Part shown: positions 9,208 to 17,605 of the stretch, in pieces | How positions within the stretch are numbered: the first letter of the stretch is position 1 | How the letters are laid out: each line of letters opens with the position of its first letter | Origin: Streptomyces sp. NBC_01264 | GTDB taxonomy: Bacteria > Actinomycetota > Actinomycetes > Streptomycetales > Streptomycetaceae | Assembly (NCBI RefSeq): GCF_026340675.1 | Contig: NZ_JAPEOX010000001.1 | Coordinates: 2,914,001-2,978,000 of the forward strand | Length of the DNA stretch: 64,000 nucleotides | Direction of reading: 5' to 3' | Program-made: the position numbers and the translations under genes | Notes under the pieces: generated by a model | What the model was told of the DNA's origin: nothing | Database searches by the model: none | The model's input: only the letters and a program-made list of their open reading frames with translations

Positions 9208-9417
9208 TTACGACGCGACGGGGGGTCGCCATCGCATGCCGTTGACCTGACCGGGCTCGGAGCCGATCACGTACCGGACCCGCCGCCCGCGCACGCGCCG
9301 GGCCGGGGCGCGGCAGCCGCGAGGGCGGCAGCCGCGCGCCAGGGGCGCGTGCGCCGTCGGCACACCGGCCAGGCCGGAGCCCGGTCGGGTGCGGACGGAG
9401 GGGCGGTTTCGGGCCAT
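9208..9417 (-). CDS. trpM: TrpM-like tryptophan biosynthesis modulator
   Basis: Small basic protein of 69 residues starting eight bases after the trpC stop. GGAG lies about 12 bases upstream of the ATG at 9417. The C-terminal half is Arg- and Cys-rich (LARGCRPRGCRAPARRVRGR) and ends with YVIGSEPGQVNGMRWRPP. Streptomycetes are known to carry a small ORF (trpX, now trpM) at this place between trpC and trpB; it modulates tryptophan synthesis and differentiation. I identify it by position and by this conserved-looking motif. The exact start could be a later residue, because the N-terminal 25 residues look less constrained. Confidence 0.72.
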   Translation of the reverse strand: MARNRPSVRTRPGSGLAGVPTAHAPLARGCRPRGCRAPARRVRGRRVRYVIGSEPGQVNGMRWRPPVAS

Positions 9418-9425
9418 GGTGCGGG

Positions 9426-10235
9426 TCAGCTCCGCCCGTGGCGCAGGGCGGGGTGGGCGCCGGCGGCGACGAGGTCGGCCACGGCCGCCTTCGGGTCGCG
9501 GCCGGTCACCAGGGACTCCCCGACGAGGACGGCGTCCGCGCCCTCGTTCGCATAGGCGATCAGGTCGTGCGGCCCGCGGATGCCGGACTCGGCAACCTTC
9601 ACGATGTGGGCCGGGATCTCTCCGACGATCCGCTCGAAGGTGGAGCGGTCGACCTTGAGGTCCTTCAGGTTGCGGGCGTTGACACCGATGATCTTGGCGC
9701 CCGCCGCGACCGCACGCTCGATCTCCTCCTCGTCGTGGACCTCGACGAGCGGGGTGAGACCGATGGACTCGGCCCGCTCGATGAGGGAGACGAGGGCCTC
9801 CTGCTCCAGGGCCGCGACGATCAGCAGCACGAGGTCGGCGCCGTAGGCGCGGGCCTCCCACAGCTGGTACGCCGTGACGATGAAGTCCTTGCGCAGGATC
9901 GGGATGTCCACGCGGGCGCGGACGGCCTCCAGGTCGGCCAGCGAGCCACCGAAACGACGCTGCTCGGTGAGGACGGAAATGACCGCCGCACCGCCCGCTT
10001 CGTAGTCGGCGGCGAGCCCGGCCGGATCGGCGATGGCGGCCAGCGCGCCCTTGGAGGGGCTGGAACGCTTGACCTCGCAGATCACCTTGACGCTGTCGCC
10101 GCGCAGGGCAGCGACGCCGTCCTTGGCCTGGGGCGCCTTGGCGGCACGCTCCTTGAGCTCGTCGAGGCTGACGCGCGCCTGCCGTTCGGCAAGGTCTTCG
10201 CGGACCCCTTCGATGATCTCGTCGAGCACACTCAC
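9426..10235 (-). CDS. trpC: Indole-3-glycerol phosphate synthase
   Basis: 269-residue TIM barrel that decarboxylates and closes CdRP to indole-3-glycerol phosphate. Motifs: [20 protein letters not shown], with catalytic Glu and Lys; [40 protein letters not shown], with the second catalytic Lys; [18 protein letters not shown] strand ([12 protein letters not shown]); and [12 protein letters not shown]. The GTG at 10235 has a clear GGAAGGGGG upstream. TrpF activity is not fused here; in this genus it comes from PriA, encoded at 17.6-18.3 kb. The gene opens the trpC-trpM-trpB-trpA group. Confidence 0.97.
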   Translation of the reverse strand: MSVLDEIIEGVREDLAERQARVSLDELKERAAKAPQAKDGVAALRGDSVKVICEVKRSSPSKGALAAIADPAGLAADYEAGGAAVISVLTEQRRFGGSLADLEAVRARVDIPILRKDFIVTAYQLWEARAYGADLVLLIVAALEQEALVSLIERAESIGLTPLVEVHDEEEIERAVAAGAKIIGVNARNLKDLKVDRSTFERIVGEIPAHIVKVAESGIRGPHDLIAYANEGADAVLVGESLVTGRDPKAAVADLVAAGAHPALRHGRS

Positions 10236-10272
10236 GCGAGCGGCCCCCTTCCGGGTCGATGACGGTCGGCCG

Positions 10273-10298
10273 CCTTGCAGACACGTACAACTGCAAGG
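10273..10298 (-). promoter_or_regulatory. Inverted repeat in the trpC leader
   Basis: Perfect 8-bp arms, CCTTGCAG and CTGCAAGG, with a 10-base loop, 38-63 bases before the trpC start in a comparatively AT-rich 160-base gap. It could be an operator or a transcript hairpin. I see no leader peptide with clustered Trp codons. Confidence 0.4.
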
Positions 10299-10397
10299 TC
10301 AGCAGTTCAAATGGTATCCGCAGGACGCCTTGCCCTCCGCACGCGGTTGACGGCGTCCCATTAAATGGACATCCGGAATCTTTACTTCAGCTATACC

Positions 10398-10847
10398 TCA
10401 GGGCGCCAGGAAAGAGCCCGCGGGCAGGTTCCGGACAACGGAGAAGAGCAGGGCCGCCGCACCGATCCCCCACGCGTACAACGGCCGTACGACGAGCCTC
10501 GGGGCCGGTACCCCGCGATAGGCCCGAACCAGCCACAGGAGCATGAAACCGGCGAAGAGGAAGTAGCCCGCGACCGCCAGGGCATTTGCCCCGATAGCCG
10601 TGACGAGATCGCCGTGGGCGAACGCGTGGGCGCTGCGCAGCCCGCCGCAGCCGGGGCACAGGACCCCGGTCAGCCGGAACAGCGGGCAGACCGGATAGTG
10701 GCCCGGCTCGTTCGGATCCACGGTCCCCACATAGGCGAGGGCCGCCGCGGCCGCCGCCAGCGTGAGCGCCGGACGCACCAGCCGGCCCGCCCGGGAGACG
10801 GGCGTGGGAGGCGGTGCGAGGTCGGTCGTTCCGGAGGAGGCGTCCAC
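10398..10847 (-). CDS. DUF2752 family membrane protein
   Basis: 149-residue inner-membrane protein with about three hydrophobic helices (LTLAAAAAALAYVG, NALAVAGYFLFAGFMLLWLV, YAWGIGAAALLFSVVRNL). It has the DUF2752 hallmark CPLFRLTGVLCPGCGGLRSAH, including the CPGCG cysteine pair. An ATG at 10868 would add seven residues. However, that ATG lies only four bases beyond a terminator-like stem, whereas the GTG at 10847 has GGAGAG nine bases upstream, so I prefer the latter. Function is unknown. It sits next to the trp genes, as I recall from other streptomycetes. Confidence 0.82.
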   Translation of the reverse strand: MDASSGTTDLAPPPTPVSRAGRLVRPALTLAAAAAALAYVGTVDPNEPGHYPVCPLFRLTGVLCPGCGGLRSAHAFAHGDLVTAIGANALAVAGYFLFAGFMLLWLVRAYRGVPAPRLVVRPLYAWGIGAAALLFSVVRNLPAGSFLAP

Positions 10848-10872
10848 CCGCTGATTCTCTCCGCTCATGACA

Positions 10873-10902
10873 AAAGGCGCAGCCCGACAGGGCCGCGCCT
10901 TT
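10873..10902 (-). terminator. Terminator hairpin after the HGxxPAAW gene
   Basis: Stem AAAGGCGC(A)GCCC / GGGC(C)GCGCCTTT with a GACA loop; on the minus strand it runs into CTTTTGTC. It lies directly before the DUF2752 gene. Confidence 0.7.
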
Positions 10903-10939
10903 CGAAAACCTGCGTACCCGCTACCGCCCGGTCGGCCCG

Positions 10940-11191
10940 TCAGACCTTCGCGGCGACGCGGTTCGCGGCGATGACCTCGGCGAGGTCGTTGTGCGCGGCC
11001 TTCGGCGCGCCCATGCCCGCGGCCTTCATCGCCATGCCCACGACACCGCCGATGACGACGACGACGAGGCCCGCGTAGAAGCCCAGCGGGTTCGCCAGCA
11101 CCATGAAGGCACCGGAGATGCAGAAACCGATGAAGGCGATGATGACACCGGTCCAGGCGGCCGGGGTGTGTCCGTGGCTAGTGCCCGCCAT
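10940..11191 (-). CDS. HGxxPAAW family small membrane protein
   Basis: 83-residue protein with the family motif HGHTPAAWTGV near the N-terminus and two transmembrane helices (VIIAFIGFCISGAFMVLA and AGLVVVVIGGVVGMAMKAAG). The ATG at 11191 has GAGGAG six bases upstream, which decides the start over the longer frame beginning at 11227. Function is unknown; proteins of this family accompany the trp genes in streptomycetes. It is followed by a terminator, and a roughly 215-base gap with 21-bp tandem repeats lies upstream, so it is probably transcribed on its own. Confidence 0.85.
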   Translation of the reverse strand: MAGTSHGHTPAAWTGVIIAFIGFCISGAFMVLANPLGFYAGLVVVVIGGVVGMAMKAAGMGAPKAAHNDLAEVIAANRVAAKV

Positions 11192-11326
11192 GAGTTGCTC
11201 CTCGTACTCGGGTGTGCTCTGTCGCACGCCGCACGTGCTGTGTCGAACGGTGCTGTGGTCAACGCTCGGTGGTCATTGTCCCGCACCGGGCCGCGACCTC
11301 GTTCACGGGGTCGGGTCCGGGTCCAC

Positions 11327-11389
11327 GCGTCGGGTCCGGGGGTTCCCGCGTCGGGTCCGGAGGTTCCCGCGTCGGGTCCGGAGGTTCCC
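11327..11389. repeat. 21-bp tandem repeat, three units
   Basis: Three consecutive 21-base units, each beginning GCGTCGGGTCCGG and ending GGTTCCC. Units 2 and 3 are identical and unit 1 differs by one base. A fourth unit is begun at 11390. It lies between the HGxxPAAW gene and the Trp-associated membrane protein gene, about 135 bases upstream of the former. Confidence 0.9.
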
Positions 11390-11406
11390 GCGTCGCGGAT
11401 GCGGGT

Positions 11407-12072
11407 TCAGCGGGCCGGGTCCTGGCCGGTGGGGTCCTCGCCCCGGTCCAGAGCCTTCCACAGGTCCTCCGGCCGGTCCGGGTCCACCACGGCCGCCTTG
11501 CGCGGTCGCGGGCTGCCGTCACGCTCGTGGCGGCCGCCCATCGTGGGCCAGGCGCTCCCGAAGCGCAGCGCGAGGAGTCCCGCCAGCAGGATCAGCGCCC
11601 CGCCGGCGGCCGTCACGTAGGGCCAGGCCGTCTGGGTCAGGCCGGCCACATGGGCCGCGGCGTCGGCCGTCGTACGGGCCGCCTCCGCGTCCAGCGCGCC
11701 GCGGCCGTCCGCGCCGGCCAGCGCGGCCACCGTCGCGCCCAGGCCACTCAGCGCGAGCAGCCCCGATACCAGCAGCCGGCTCCGGCCGCGTACGGCGAAG
11801 ACGGCGACCAGGGCGGCGAGCCCCACGATGGCCAGGGCCGCGGGCAGGCCGGTGACGGCCCGCCCGTCGGCGGTCACCGGCAGCGAGCCGCCGCCGACGG
11901 CGGCGACGCCCCGGGCCCAGACGCGGCCGGAGGCGAGCAGGACGACGGTGGCGCCGAGCGCGCCGAACAGCAGGGCGACGGCCACGCTGCGGCGGCCGCC
12001 TCGGCCCGAGGGGGCCTCGGGCTCGGCGGTGGCATCGGCGTGTTCGGTTCGGGGCGGGGGTACGGCACTCAC
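11407..12072 (-). CDS. Trp-region membrane protein (TIGR02234 / Trp_oprn_chp family)
   Basis: 221-residue membrane protein with four predicted helices (VAVALLFGALGATVVLLAS, LPAALAIVGLAALVAVFAV, LLVSGLLALSGLGATVAAL, YVTAAGGALILLAGLLAL) and a charged cytoplasmic C-terminus. Its position just after trpE (23 bases) identifies it as the conserved membrane protein of actinobacterial trp operons, whose role is unknown. Two in-frame GTG starts exist, at 12081 and 12072. I use 12072 (VSAVPPPRTE), though the upstream one is possible because AGGGG is close by. Confidence 0.8.
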   Translation of the reverse strand: MSAVPPPRTEHADATAEPEAPSGRGGRRSVAVALLFGALGATVVLLASGRVWARGVAAVGGGSLPVTADGRAVTGLPAALAIVGLAALVAVFAVRGRSRLLVSGLLALSGLGATVAALAGADGRGALDAEAARTTADAAAHVAGLTQTAWPYVTAAGGALILLAGLLALRFGSAWPTMGGRHERDGSPRPRKAAVVDPDRPEDLWKALDRGEDPTGQDPAR

Positions 12073-12095
12073 GTACCCCACTATCCCCTACGGGC

Positions 12096-13586
12096 TCAGG
12101 AGCCGTGGAGGCGGTTCGCCGCTGCCACCGCGCGGAGCACCGCCGCGGCCTTGTTGCGGCACTCGGCATCCTCCAGCTCGGGCACCGAGTCGGCGACGAC
12201 CCCGGCGCCGGCCTGCACGTACGCCTTCCCGTCGCGCAGCAGCGCGGTGCGGATGGCGATGGCGGTGTCGGAGTCCCCGGCGAAGTCGAGGTAGCCGACG
12301 CAGCCGCCGTAGAGCCCGCGGCGGGTGGGCTCCAGCTCCTCGATGATCTGCATGGCGCGCGGCTTGGGCGCGCCGGACAGGGTGCCGGCCGGGAAGCAGG
12401 CCGTGAGCACGTCGAAGGCGGTCTTCCCCTCGGCGACGCGCCCGGTGACGGTGGAGACGATGTGCATGACGTGCGAGTACCGCTCGATGCTCATGAAGTC
12501 GACGACCTCCACCGAGCCCGGCTCGCAGACCCGGCCGAGGTCGTTGCGGCCGAGGTCGACGAGCATGAGGTGCTCGGCGCGCTCCTTGGGGTCGGCGAGC
12601 AGCTCGTCGGCGAGCTCGTTGTCCAGCTGCGGGGTGGCGCCGCGGTGCCGGGTGCCGGCGATGGGGTGGACCATGGCCCGCCCGTCCTCGACCTTGACCA
12701 GCGCCTCGGGGCTGGACCCGACGACGTCGAAGCCGTTCTCGAAGCGGAAGAGGTACATGTACGGGGAGGGGTTGGTGGCCCGCAGGACCCGGTACACGTC
12801 CAGGGCGGAGGCCGTGCACGGGGTCTCGAACCGCTGCGAGGGCACCACCTGGAAGGCCTCGCCGGCCCGGATCCGCTCCTTCACGTCCTCCACGGCGGCC
12901 TGGTACTTCTCGCCGCCCCACAGGACCGAGTACTCCGGCAGTTCGGAGGCGGGCAGCGGCATCGGAGCGTACGGGGCGGGCCGCGCGAGGTCGGCCTCCA
13001 TGGCGTCGAGGCGGGCCACCGCGTCCGCGTACGCCTCGTCCACGCCCGCGGCGAGGTCGTTGTGGTTGATGGCGTTGGCGATGAGCTGGACGGTGCCGTC
13101 CCAGTGGTCCAGTACCGCCAGGTCGGAGGTGAGCAGCATCGTCAGCTCGGGCAGCCGCAGGTCGTCCTCGGTGTGCTCACCGATGCGCTCCAGGCGCCGC
13201 ACGATGTCGTAGCCGAGGTAGCCGACCATGCCGCCGGTGAAGGGCGGCATGCCGGAGGCGAGGTCCCGGGGGGTGTGCAGGGCCTCCACGGTCTGCCGCA
13301 GGGCCTCCAGGGGGTCGCCCGAGACCGGGACGCCGACGGGCGGGGTGCCGATCCAGTGGGCCTGGCCGTCCTTGACCGTGAGGGTGGAGGCGCTGCGGAC
13401 GCCGACGAAGGAGTAGCGCGACCAGGAGCGGCCGTTCTCGGCGGACTCCAGGAGGAACGTCCCGGGGCGTTCGGCGGCCAGCTTGCGGTAGAGCCCGACG
13501 GGCGTGTCACCGTCCGCCAGCAGCTTGCGGCTGACGGGGATGACGCGGCGGTCGGCCGCGAGCTTGCGGAACGTCTCAAGATCCAT
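12096..13586 (-). CDS. trpE: Anthranilate synthase component I
   Basis: 496-residue chorismate-utilising enzyme that makes anthranilate with ammonia from a separate TrpG subunit; no glutaminase domain is fused. The N-terminal regulatory region includes [18 protein letters not shown], which holds the tryptophan-binding LLES motif. The catalytic half contains [62 protein letters not shown] and [16 protein letters not shown]. The ATG at 13586 has AAGG upstream. It starts only 31 bases after hisI, leaving no room for a long attenuator, so it is probably co-transcribed with hisI. Confidence 0.96.
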   Translation of the reverse strand: MDLETFRKLAADRRVIPVSRKLLADGDTPVGLYRKLAAERPGTFLLESAENGRSWSRYSFVGVRSASTLTVKDGQAHWIGTPPVGVPVSGDPLEALRQTVEALHTPRDLASGMPPFTGGMVGYLGYDIVRRLERIGEHTEDDLRLPELTMLLTSDLAVLDHWDGTVQLIANAINHNDLAAGVDEAYADAVARLDAMEADLARPAPYAPMPLPASELPEYSVLWGGEKYQAAVEDVKERIRAGEAFQVVPSQRFETPCTASALDVYRVLRATNPSPYMYLFRFENGFDVVGSSPEALVKVEDGRAMVHPIAGTRHRGATPQLDNELADELLADPKERAEHLMLVDLGRNDLGRVCEPGSVEVVDFMSIERYSHVMHIVSTVTGRVAEGKTAFDVLTACFPAGTLSGAPKPRAMQIIEELEPTRRGLYGGCVGYLDFAGDSDTAIAIRTALLRDGKAYVQAGAGVVADSVPELEDAECRNKAAAVLRAVAAANRLHGS

Positions 13587-13617
13587 GGCGTGGGACCTTA
13601 CTTGTGATCGGCTTCGG

Positions 13618-13998
13618 CTATTCGGCTTCGGCGGTGGGGCCGGGGGGACCGGCCAGGGGGAGCACATCGGCATCGAAACACGTCCGGGCACCGGTGTGGC
13701 AGGCCGCGCCGACCTGGTCCACCCGGACGAGCAAGGTGTCGGCGTCGCAGTCGAGCGCGACGGACTTCACGTGCTGGAAGTGACCGGAGGTGTCGCCTTT
13801 CACCCAGTACTCCTGACGGCTGCGCGACCAGTACGTGCACCGGCCGGTGGTCAGGGTGCGGTGCAGGGCCTCGTCATCCATCCAGCCGAGCATGAGCACC
13901 TCACCGGTGTCGTACTGCTGGGCGATGGCCGGGACCAGACTGTCCGCGGAGCGCTTGAGGCGGGCGGCGATGGCGGGATCGAGGGAGGACGTACTCAT
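13618..13998 (-). CDS. hisI: Phosphoribosyl-AMP cyclohydrolase
   Basis: 126-residue HisI domain without a fused HisE pyrophosphatase. It opens the adenine ring of PR-AMP in histidine synthesis. Motifs: [52 protein letters not shown], and the zinc cysteines in [10 protein letters not shown]. The start is taken at the ATG 13998 ([14 protein letters not shown]), since the longer frame lacks family character. It is separated from the main his operon and joined to trpE, a physical link between the two pathways. Confidence 0.95.
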   Translation of the reverse strand: MSTSSLDPAIAARLKRSADSLVPAIAQQYDTGEVLMLGWMDDEALHRTLTTGRCTYWSRSRQEYWVKGDTSGHFQHVKSVALDCDADTLLVRVDQVGAACHTGARTCFDADVLPLAGPPGPTAEAE

Positions 13999-14090
13999 GG
14001 GGCCATTGTGCCGGGCCGGGGGGACGATCAAGGATCACTGTCCGCCTGATGGGCAGCCACGGGGCGGGTTCCAGCCGTAGGCTGGCCCGT

Positions 14091-14723
14091 ATGTCTACCC
14101 ATGCGAAGCGTGAACGACTGCTGCTGGCCGACCTGTTGGAATCCGCCGGCCCGGAGGCGCCGACGCTGTGCGAAGGCTGGCGGACGCGGGAGCTCGCCGC
14201 GCACGTGGTGGTCCGGGAGCGTCGCCCGGACGCGGCGGGCGGACTGCTGCTGAACGTCCTGAAGGCCCGCCTCGACAGGGCGATGGAGGAGTACGGGGCC
14301 AAGCCGTACGAGGAGCTCATCCAGCTGATCCGCACGGGCCCGCCGAAGCTGTCCCCCTACTCGCTGAAGCAGATCGACGAGCTGGCGAACGCGGTGGAGT
14401 TCTACGTCCACTCCGAGGACGTCCGCCGCGCCCAGCCGGACTGGTCCCCGCGTCCCCTGGACCCGGTCTTCTCCGACTCCCTCTGGTCCCGCCTGGAGAA
14501 GCTGTCCCGCCTGACGGGCCGCCGCTCCCCGGTGGGCCTGGTCCTGCGCCGCCCGAACGGCCAGACGGCGGTGGCGCACAAGGGCGCGCCGGTGGTGACG
14601 GTCACGGGCGAGCCGGGCGAGCTCACGCTCTTCTGCTTCGGCCGCCAGGACGCCGCCGCGGTGGAATTGGACGGCCCGAAGGAGGCCATCGCGCAGCTCA
14701 CGGTGGCCCGCCTGGGCATGTGA
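14091..14723 (+). CDS. TIGR03085 family protein (maleylpyruvate isomerase / DinB-like fold)
   Basis: 210-residue actinobacterial protein. The N-terminal region is of the mycothiol-dependent maleylpyruvate isomerase type: AKRERLLLADLLESAGPEAP, CEGWRTRELAAHVVVRERRPDA with a metal-site histidine, and NAVEFYVHSEDVRRAQPDW with a second conserved His/Glu/Asp cluster. The C-terminal part (about residues 150-210) resembles the small sterol-carrier-like domain of these proteins. The ATG at 14091 was chosen because the alignment starts there. The biochemical role is unproven. It is transcribed convergently with the MFS gene and followed by a large composite repeat. Confidence 0.78.
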   Translation: MSTHAKRERLLLADLLESAGPEAPTLCEGWRTRELAAHVVVRERRPDAAGGLLLNVLKARLDRAMEEYGAKPYEELIQLIRTGPPKLSPYSLKQIDELANAVEFYVHSEDVRRAQPDWSPRPLDPVFSDSLWSRLEKLSRLTGRRSPVGLVLRRPNGQTAVAHKGAPVVTVTGEPGELTLFCFGRQDAAAVELDGPKEAIAQLTVARLGM

Positions 14724-14902
14724 GCCCTGCCCCCTCTTTGACGCGCCCCTCGCACCGCTGCGCGGGCACCTCCTTGACGCGCCGCTCGCTCCCCGCTGCG
14801 CGGGCTTCGTGGCGCTGCGCCGAACTCCGTCCGGCGGTGGCGGGTCGGCGCTTGCGCCACGGCCGTCCCGGCGTGGGGCCGGTGGGCGGGTGCGGCTGGG
14901 TC

Positions 14903-15128
14903 GGCCCTGCGGGGCTGGGTCCCCTACCCACCCTTCGCCCGTTCCCCGGGCTGCGCCCGGACCCTTTGCCGGGTGCGGCGCCGTTGCCGGGGGCCAGCCC
15001 CCGGACCCCCGCTCCTCAAACGCCGGAGGGGCTGGGCAGATCCAGCCTCGCCGGCGTTTGAGGACTGGGTCAGGGCAGGGCCCTGGGAACGGGCGAAGGG
15101 CGGGTAGGGGACTTCGCCCCGCAGGGCC
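14903..15128. repeat. Composite inverted repeat, copy A (most complete)
   Basis: In the 438-base gap between convergent genes. Outer arms of about 44 bases (14903-14946 and 15085-15128) are near-perfect reverse complements. The right arm contains the core GGGAACGGGCGAAGGGCGGG (15085 onward; 28 bases in all, to 15112), and the left arm carries the same core inverted at 14919-14946. A central stem-loop at 15014-15063 pairs CCTCAAACGCCGG with CCGGCGTTTGAGG. The remaining 14724-14902 is GC-rich with nothing recognisable. Confidence 0.9.
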
Positions 15129-15161
15129 GGACACCCGCACGGGCCCACCGGGCCGGGCCGC

Positions 15162-16388
15162 TCAGGCGAAGGCAAGCTCCGCGCGGCGGACCGCGGGGGC
15201 CGAGGTGCCGACGATCGCGCCGGCCATACTCACCGCCGCCCCTGCCAGGAAGACCGGGGTCACCCCCCACGCGTCCGCCGCGAAGCCGAAGACGGGGTAG
15301 GCCAGCGGGGCCAGGCCGACCGCCGTGAAGGCCATCACGGAGCTGACCCGCCCCAGGTACGAGGGATCCGTGGCCGTCTGGATGAGGGCGACGGCCAGGC
15401 CGCCGCAGATCCCGCACACCAGACCGGTCAGCACGGCCAGCCCCACCGCCACCGGCAGGCTCGGGGCGAGGACCAGGCCGCCGATGCCGGCCGAGCCGAT
15501 GATCAGGGTGAGGTTCTGGATCGCCCCGGCCCGGGGGAACCTCGGGATCAGGGTGAGCACCAGCGCGCTCGACGCCGCGCCCGCGCCCATCCCGCCGATG
15601 ATCCAGCCGACCCCGCCGGGCCCCCAGCCGCGCTCCTCGGAGACGAGGATGAGCCCCAGCGTCATCGGTGCGGACGTGCCCAGCTGACTCAGGGCCCCGG
15701 ACAGCATCAGGGGGCCTATCAGCCCGTGCCTCCGGATGTACCCGAGCCCCGAGCGGAGCTGGCTCCAGGGGCTCTCGGAAGGGGGAGCCGCCGCGGGCTC
15801 CGCGGAGGCCGGCAGCGGGGCGATCCGTACCGCCACCAGCAGCGCCAGGGAGATCCCGAACAGCACCGACGCCACCGCGAACGCGGACGCCGGCCCGCCC
15901 AGCCCCATCGCCAGCCCCGCCACCGGCGGCCCGGCGGTGTGCCCGACGCGTTCGGCGAGGCTGCGCAGCCCCTGGACCCGTACCAGTTGCCCGGGCCCCG
16001 CGATCCGGGGCGGCAGCGCGCCGACGGCCGGCATGAACAGTGCGTCCACGATGCCGAAGACCAGCGCGACGAGTACGAGGACCCACAGGCCCGGGGAGCC
16101 GAGGGCCAAGGCGAGCGACAGTCCCAGGACGACACCGCAGCGCACCGCGTCGGAGGAGATGACCACCAGCCGGGGCCCGAAGCGGTCGGCGATCACCCCG
16201 CCGCCCAGCATGAGCAGGGCCCTCGGTATCGCGCCGACCGCCATGACCAGGCCGACCTCGGCCGGGCCGGCCGTCTGGGCGGCGGCCCAGCCGAGGGCGA
16301 GGAAGTAGACCCCGTCCCCGACGAGCGAAGCCCCGTAGGCGGCCAGCCAGCGCAGGACGTTGCCGTCCCGCCAGACGTTCCCGTTCAC
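15162..16388 (-). CDS. MFS transporter, probable exporter
   Basis: 408-residue major facilitator protein with about 12 hydrophobic helices. It includes the loop motif GGGVIADRFGPRLVVI between helices 2 and 3 and a second-half repeat, LILVSEERGWGPGGVGWIIGG. The central loop (PASAEPAAAPPSES) separates the two six-helix halves. GTG start at 16388 with a G-rich Shine-Dalgarno sequence. It begins 30 bases after the hisF stop, so it can be read as the last gene of the his operon. The family resembles enterobactin-exporter (EntS-like) or macrolide-efflux proteins; substrate unknown. A role in exporting an amino acid or analogue is only a guess from position. Confidence 0.82.
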   Translation of the reverse strand: MNGNVWRDGNVLRWLAAYGASLVGDGVYFLALGWAAAQTAGPAEVGLVMAVGAIPRALLMLGGGVIADRFGPRLVVISSDAVRCGVVLGLSLALALGSPGLWVLVLVALVFGIVDALFMPAVGALPPRIAGPGQLVRVQGLRSLAERVGHTAGPPVAGLAMGLGGPASAFAVASVLFGISLALLVAVRIAPLPASAEPAAAPPSESPWSQLRSGLGYIRRHGLIGPLMLSGALSQLGTSAPMTLGLILVSEERGWGPGGVGWIIGGMGAGAASSALVLTLIPRFPRAGAIQNLTLIIGSAGIGGLVLAPSLPVAVGLAVLTGLVCGICGGLAVALIQTATDPSYLGRVSSVMAFTAVGLAPLAYPVFGFAADAWGVTPVFLAGAAVSMAGAIVGTSAPAVRRAELAFA

Positions 16389-16418
16389 GAACCGGCCCCC
16401 CCACGGGCGAAGCGAACC

Positions 16419-17174
16419 TCAGCGGACCGGGTGGCCGGCTTCCCTCAGCGCTTCCTTGACCTGGCCGATGCGCAGGTCGCCGAAGTGGAACACCGACGCC
16501 GCGAGCACCGCGTCGGCGCCCGCCGCGATCGCCGGCGGGAAGTGCGCGAGCTTGCCCGCGCCGCCCGAGGCGATCACCGGGACCGTGACGTGCTTGCGCA
16601 CGGCCGCGATCATCTCGGTGTCGTAGCCGTCCTTGGTACCGTCCGCGTCCATCGAGTTCAACAGGATTTCCCCGGCGCCCAGTTCGGCCGCCCGGTGCGC
16701 CCACTCGACGGCGTCGATGCCGGCGCTCCGCCGGCCGCCGTGGGTGGTCACCTCGAAGGAGCCGGAGGCGGTCCGGCGGGCGTCGACGGACAGGACGAGC
16801 ACCTGCCGGCCGAAGCGTTCGGCGATCTCCTGGATGAGCTCGGGCCGGGCGATGGCGGCGGTGTTCACGCCGACCTTGTCGGCGCCGGCCCGCAGCAGCT
16901 TGTCGACGTCGTCCGCGGTGCGGACCCCGCCGCCCACGGTCAGCGGGATGAAGACCTGCTCGGCGGTGCGGCGCACCACGTCGCAGGTGGTCTCCCGGTT
17001 CCCGGAGGACGCGGTGATGTCGAGGAAGGTCAGCTCGTCGGCGCCCTCGGCGTCGTAGAGCTTGGCCATCTCGACGGGGTCGCCGGCGTCGCGCAGGTTC
17101 TGGAAGTTGACGCCCTTGACCACACGGCCGTTGTCCACGTCCAGGCAGGGGATCACCCGTACGGCGAGGGTCAT
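16419..17174 (-). CDS. hisF: Imidazole glycerol phosphate synthase cyclase subunit
   Basis: 251-residue TIM barrel that uses ammonia delivered by HisH to make IGP and AICAR. Catalytic Asp residues are in [16 protein letters not shown] (N-terminus) and [14 protein letters not shown] (middle). Phosphate-binding loops: [20 protein letters not shown] and [15 protein letters not shown]. The start overlaps the RidA stop by four bases (ATGA). It works in a 1:1 complex with HisH, encoded two genes upstream. Confidence 0.97.
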   Translation of the reverse strand: MTLAVRVIPCLDVDNGRVVKGVNFQNLRDAGDPVEMAKLYDAEGADELTFLDITASSGNRETTCDVVRRTAEQVFIPLTVGGGVRTADDVDKLLRAGADKVGVNTAAIARPELIQEIAERFGRQVLVLSVDARRTASGSFEVTTHGGRRSAGIDAVEWAHRAAELGAGEILLNSMDADGTKDGYDTEMIAAVRKHVTVPVIASGGAGKLAHFPPAIAAGADAVLAASVFHFGDLRIGQVKEALREAGHPVR

Positions 17175-17605
17175 GCCGAGCCTCCCGCGACGGGGGCGGG
17201 AGCGGGAGCGGGGCCGAAGGCCTCGACCTCCACCTCGACGACCATGCTCGGGTCCACGAACCCGTTGACGATGATCAGCGTCGAGGCGGGGCGGATCTTG
17301 TCGAAGAGCTCGCTGTGCGCGCGGCCGACCTCGTCCACGTCACGGGCGTGCGTGAGGTAGAGGCGGGTGCGGACCACGTGCTCGGGGCCGAGCCCGGCCT
17401 GCTCCAGCGCCGCGAAGGCCACGGAGAAGGCCTTCTTCGTCTGGTCGTACGGGCCACCCGCGTCGGCCCCGGTGCAGCCGGAGACCAGGACCAGCCCGTT
17501 GGGGAGCTGGACGGCGCGGGAGTAGCCGAGTACGTCCTCGTAGGCGCCGCCGGAGGAGATGCGCCGGACGTCGGAACGGTTCGTGGAGCTGTTCTCGGAA
17601 CTCAT
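17171..17605 (-). CDS. RidA (YjgF/YER057c/UK114) family protein
   Basis: 144-residue enamine/imine deaminase-like protein inserted between priA and hisF with 4-base overlaps on both sides, so it is part of the his translation unit. Motifs: [42 protein letters not shown], and [21 protein letters not shown]. The C-terminal strand [10 protein letters not shown] lies where RidA has its catalytic-arginine region (usually VEIEA); here the surrounding residues differ, so classic 2-aminoacrylate deaminase activity is not certain. The known role of the family, removing reactive enamines from PLP chemistry, would suit an operon containing HisC. Confidence 0.85.
   Translation of the reverse strand: MSSENSSTNRSDVRRISSGGAYEDVLGYSRAVQLPNGLVLVSGCTGADAGGPYDQTKKAFSVAFAALEQAGLGPEHVVRTRLYLTHARDVDEVGRAHSELFDKIRPASTLIIVNGFVDPSMVVEVEVEAFGPAPAPAPVAGGSA

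Noticed and set aside
9041..9250. Alternative small plus- and minus-strand frames in the trpM-trpB gap
   Set aside because: They lack ribosome binding sites and conserved-looking sequence. The trpM frame starting at 9417 has both position and motif support.
10299..10361. 20-codon frame (MGRRQPRAEGKASCGYHLNC) in the trpC leader as a Trp leader peptide
   Set aside because: It contains no tryptophan codon and no ribosome binding site is evident.
11026..11286. 86-codon Ser/Ala-rich frame overlapping the HGxxPAAW gene
   Set aside because: Out-of-frame shadow of the HGxxPAAW gene and its upstream region; no ribosome binding site.
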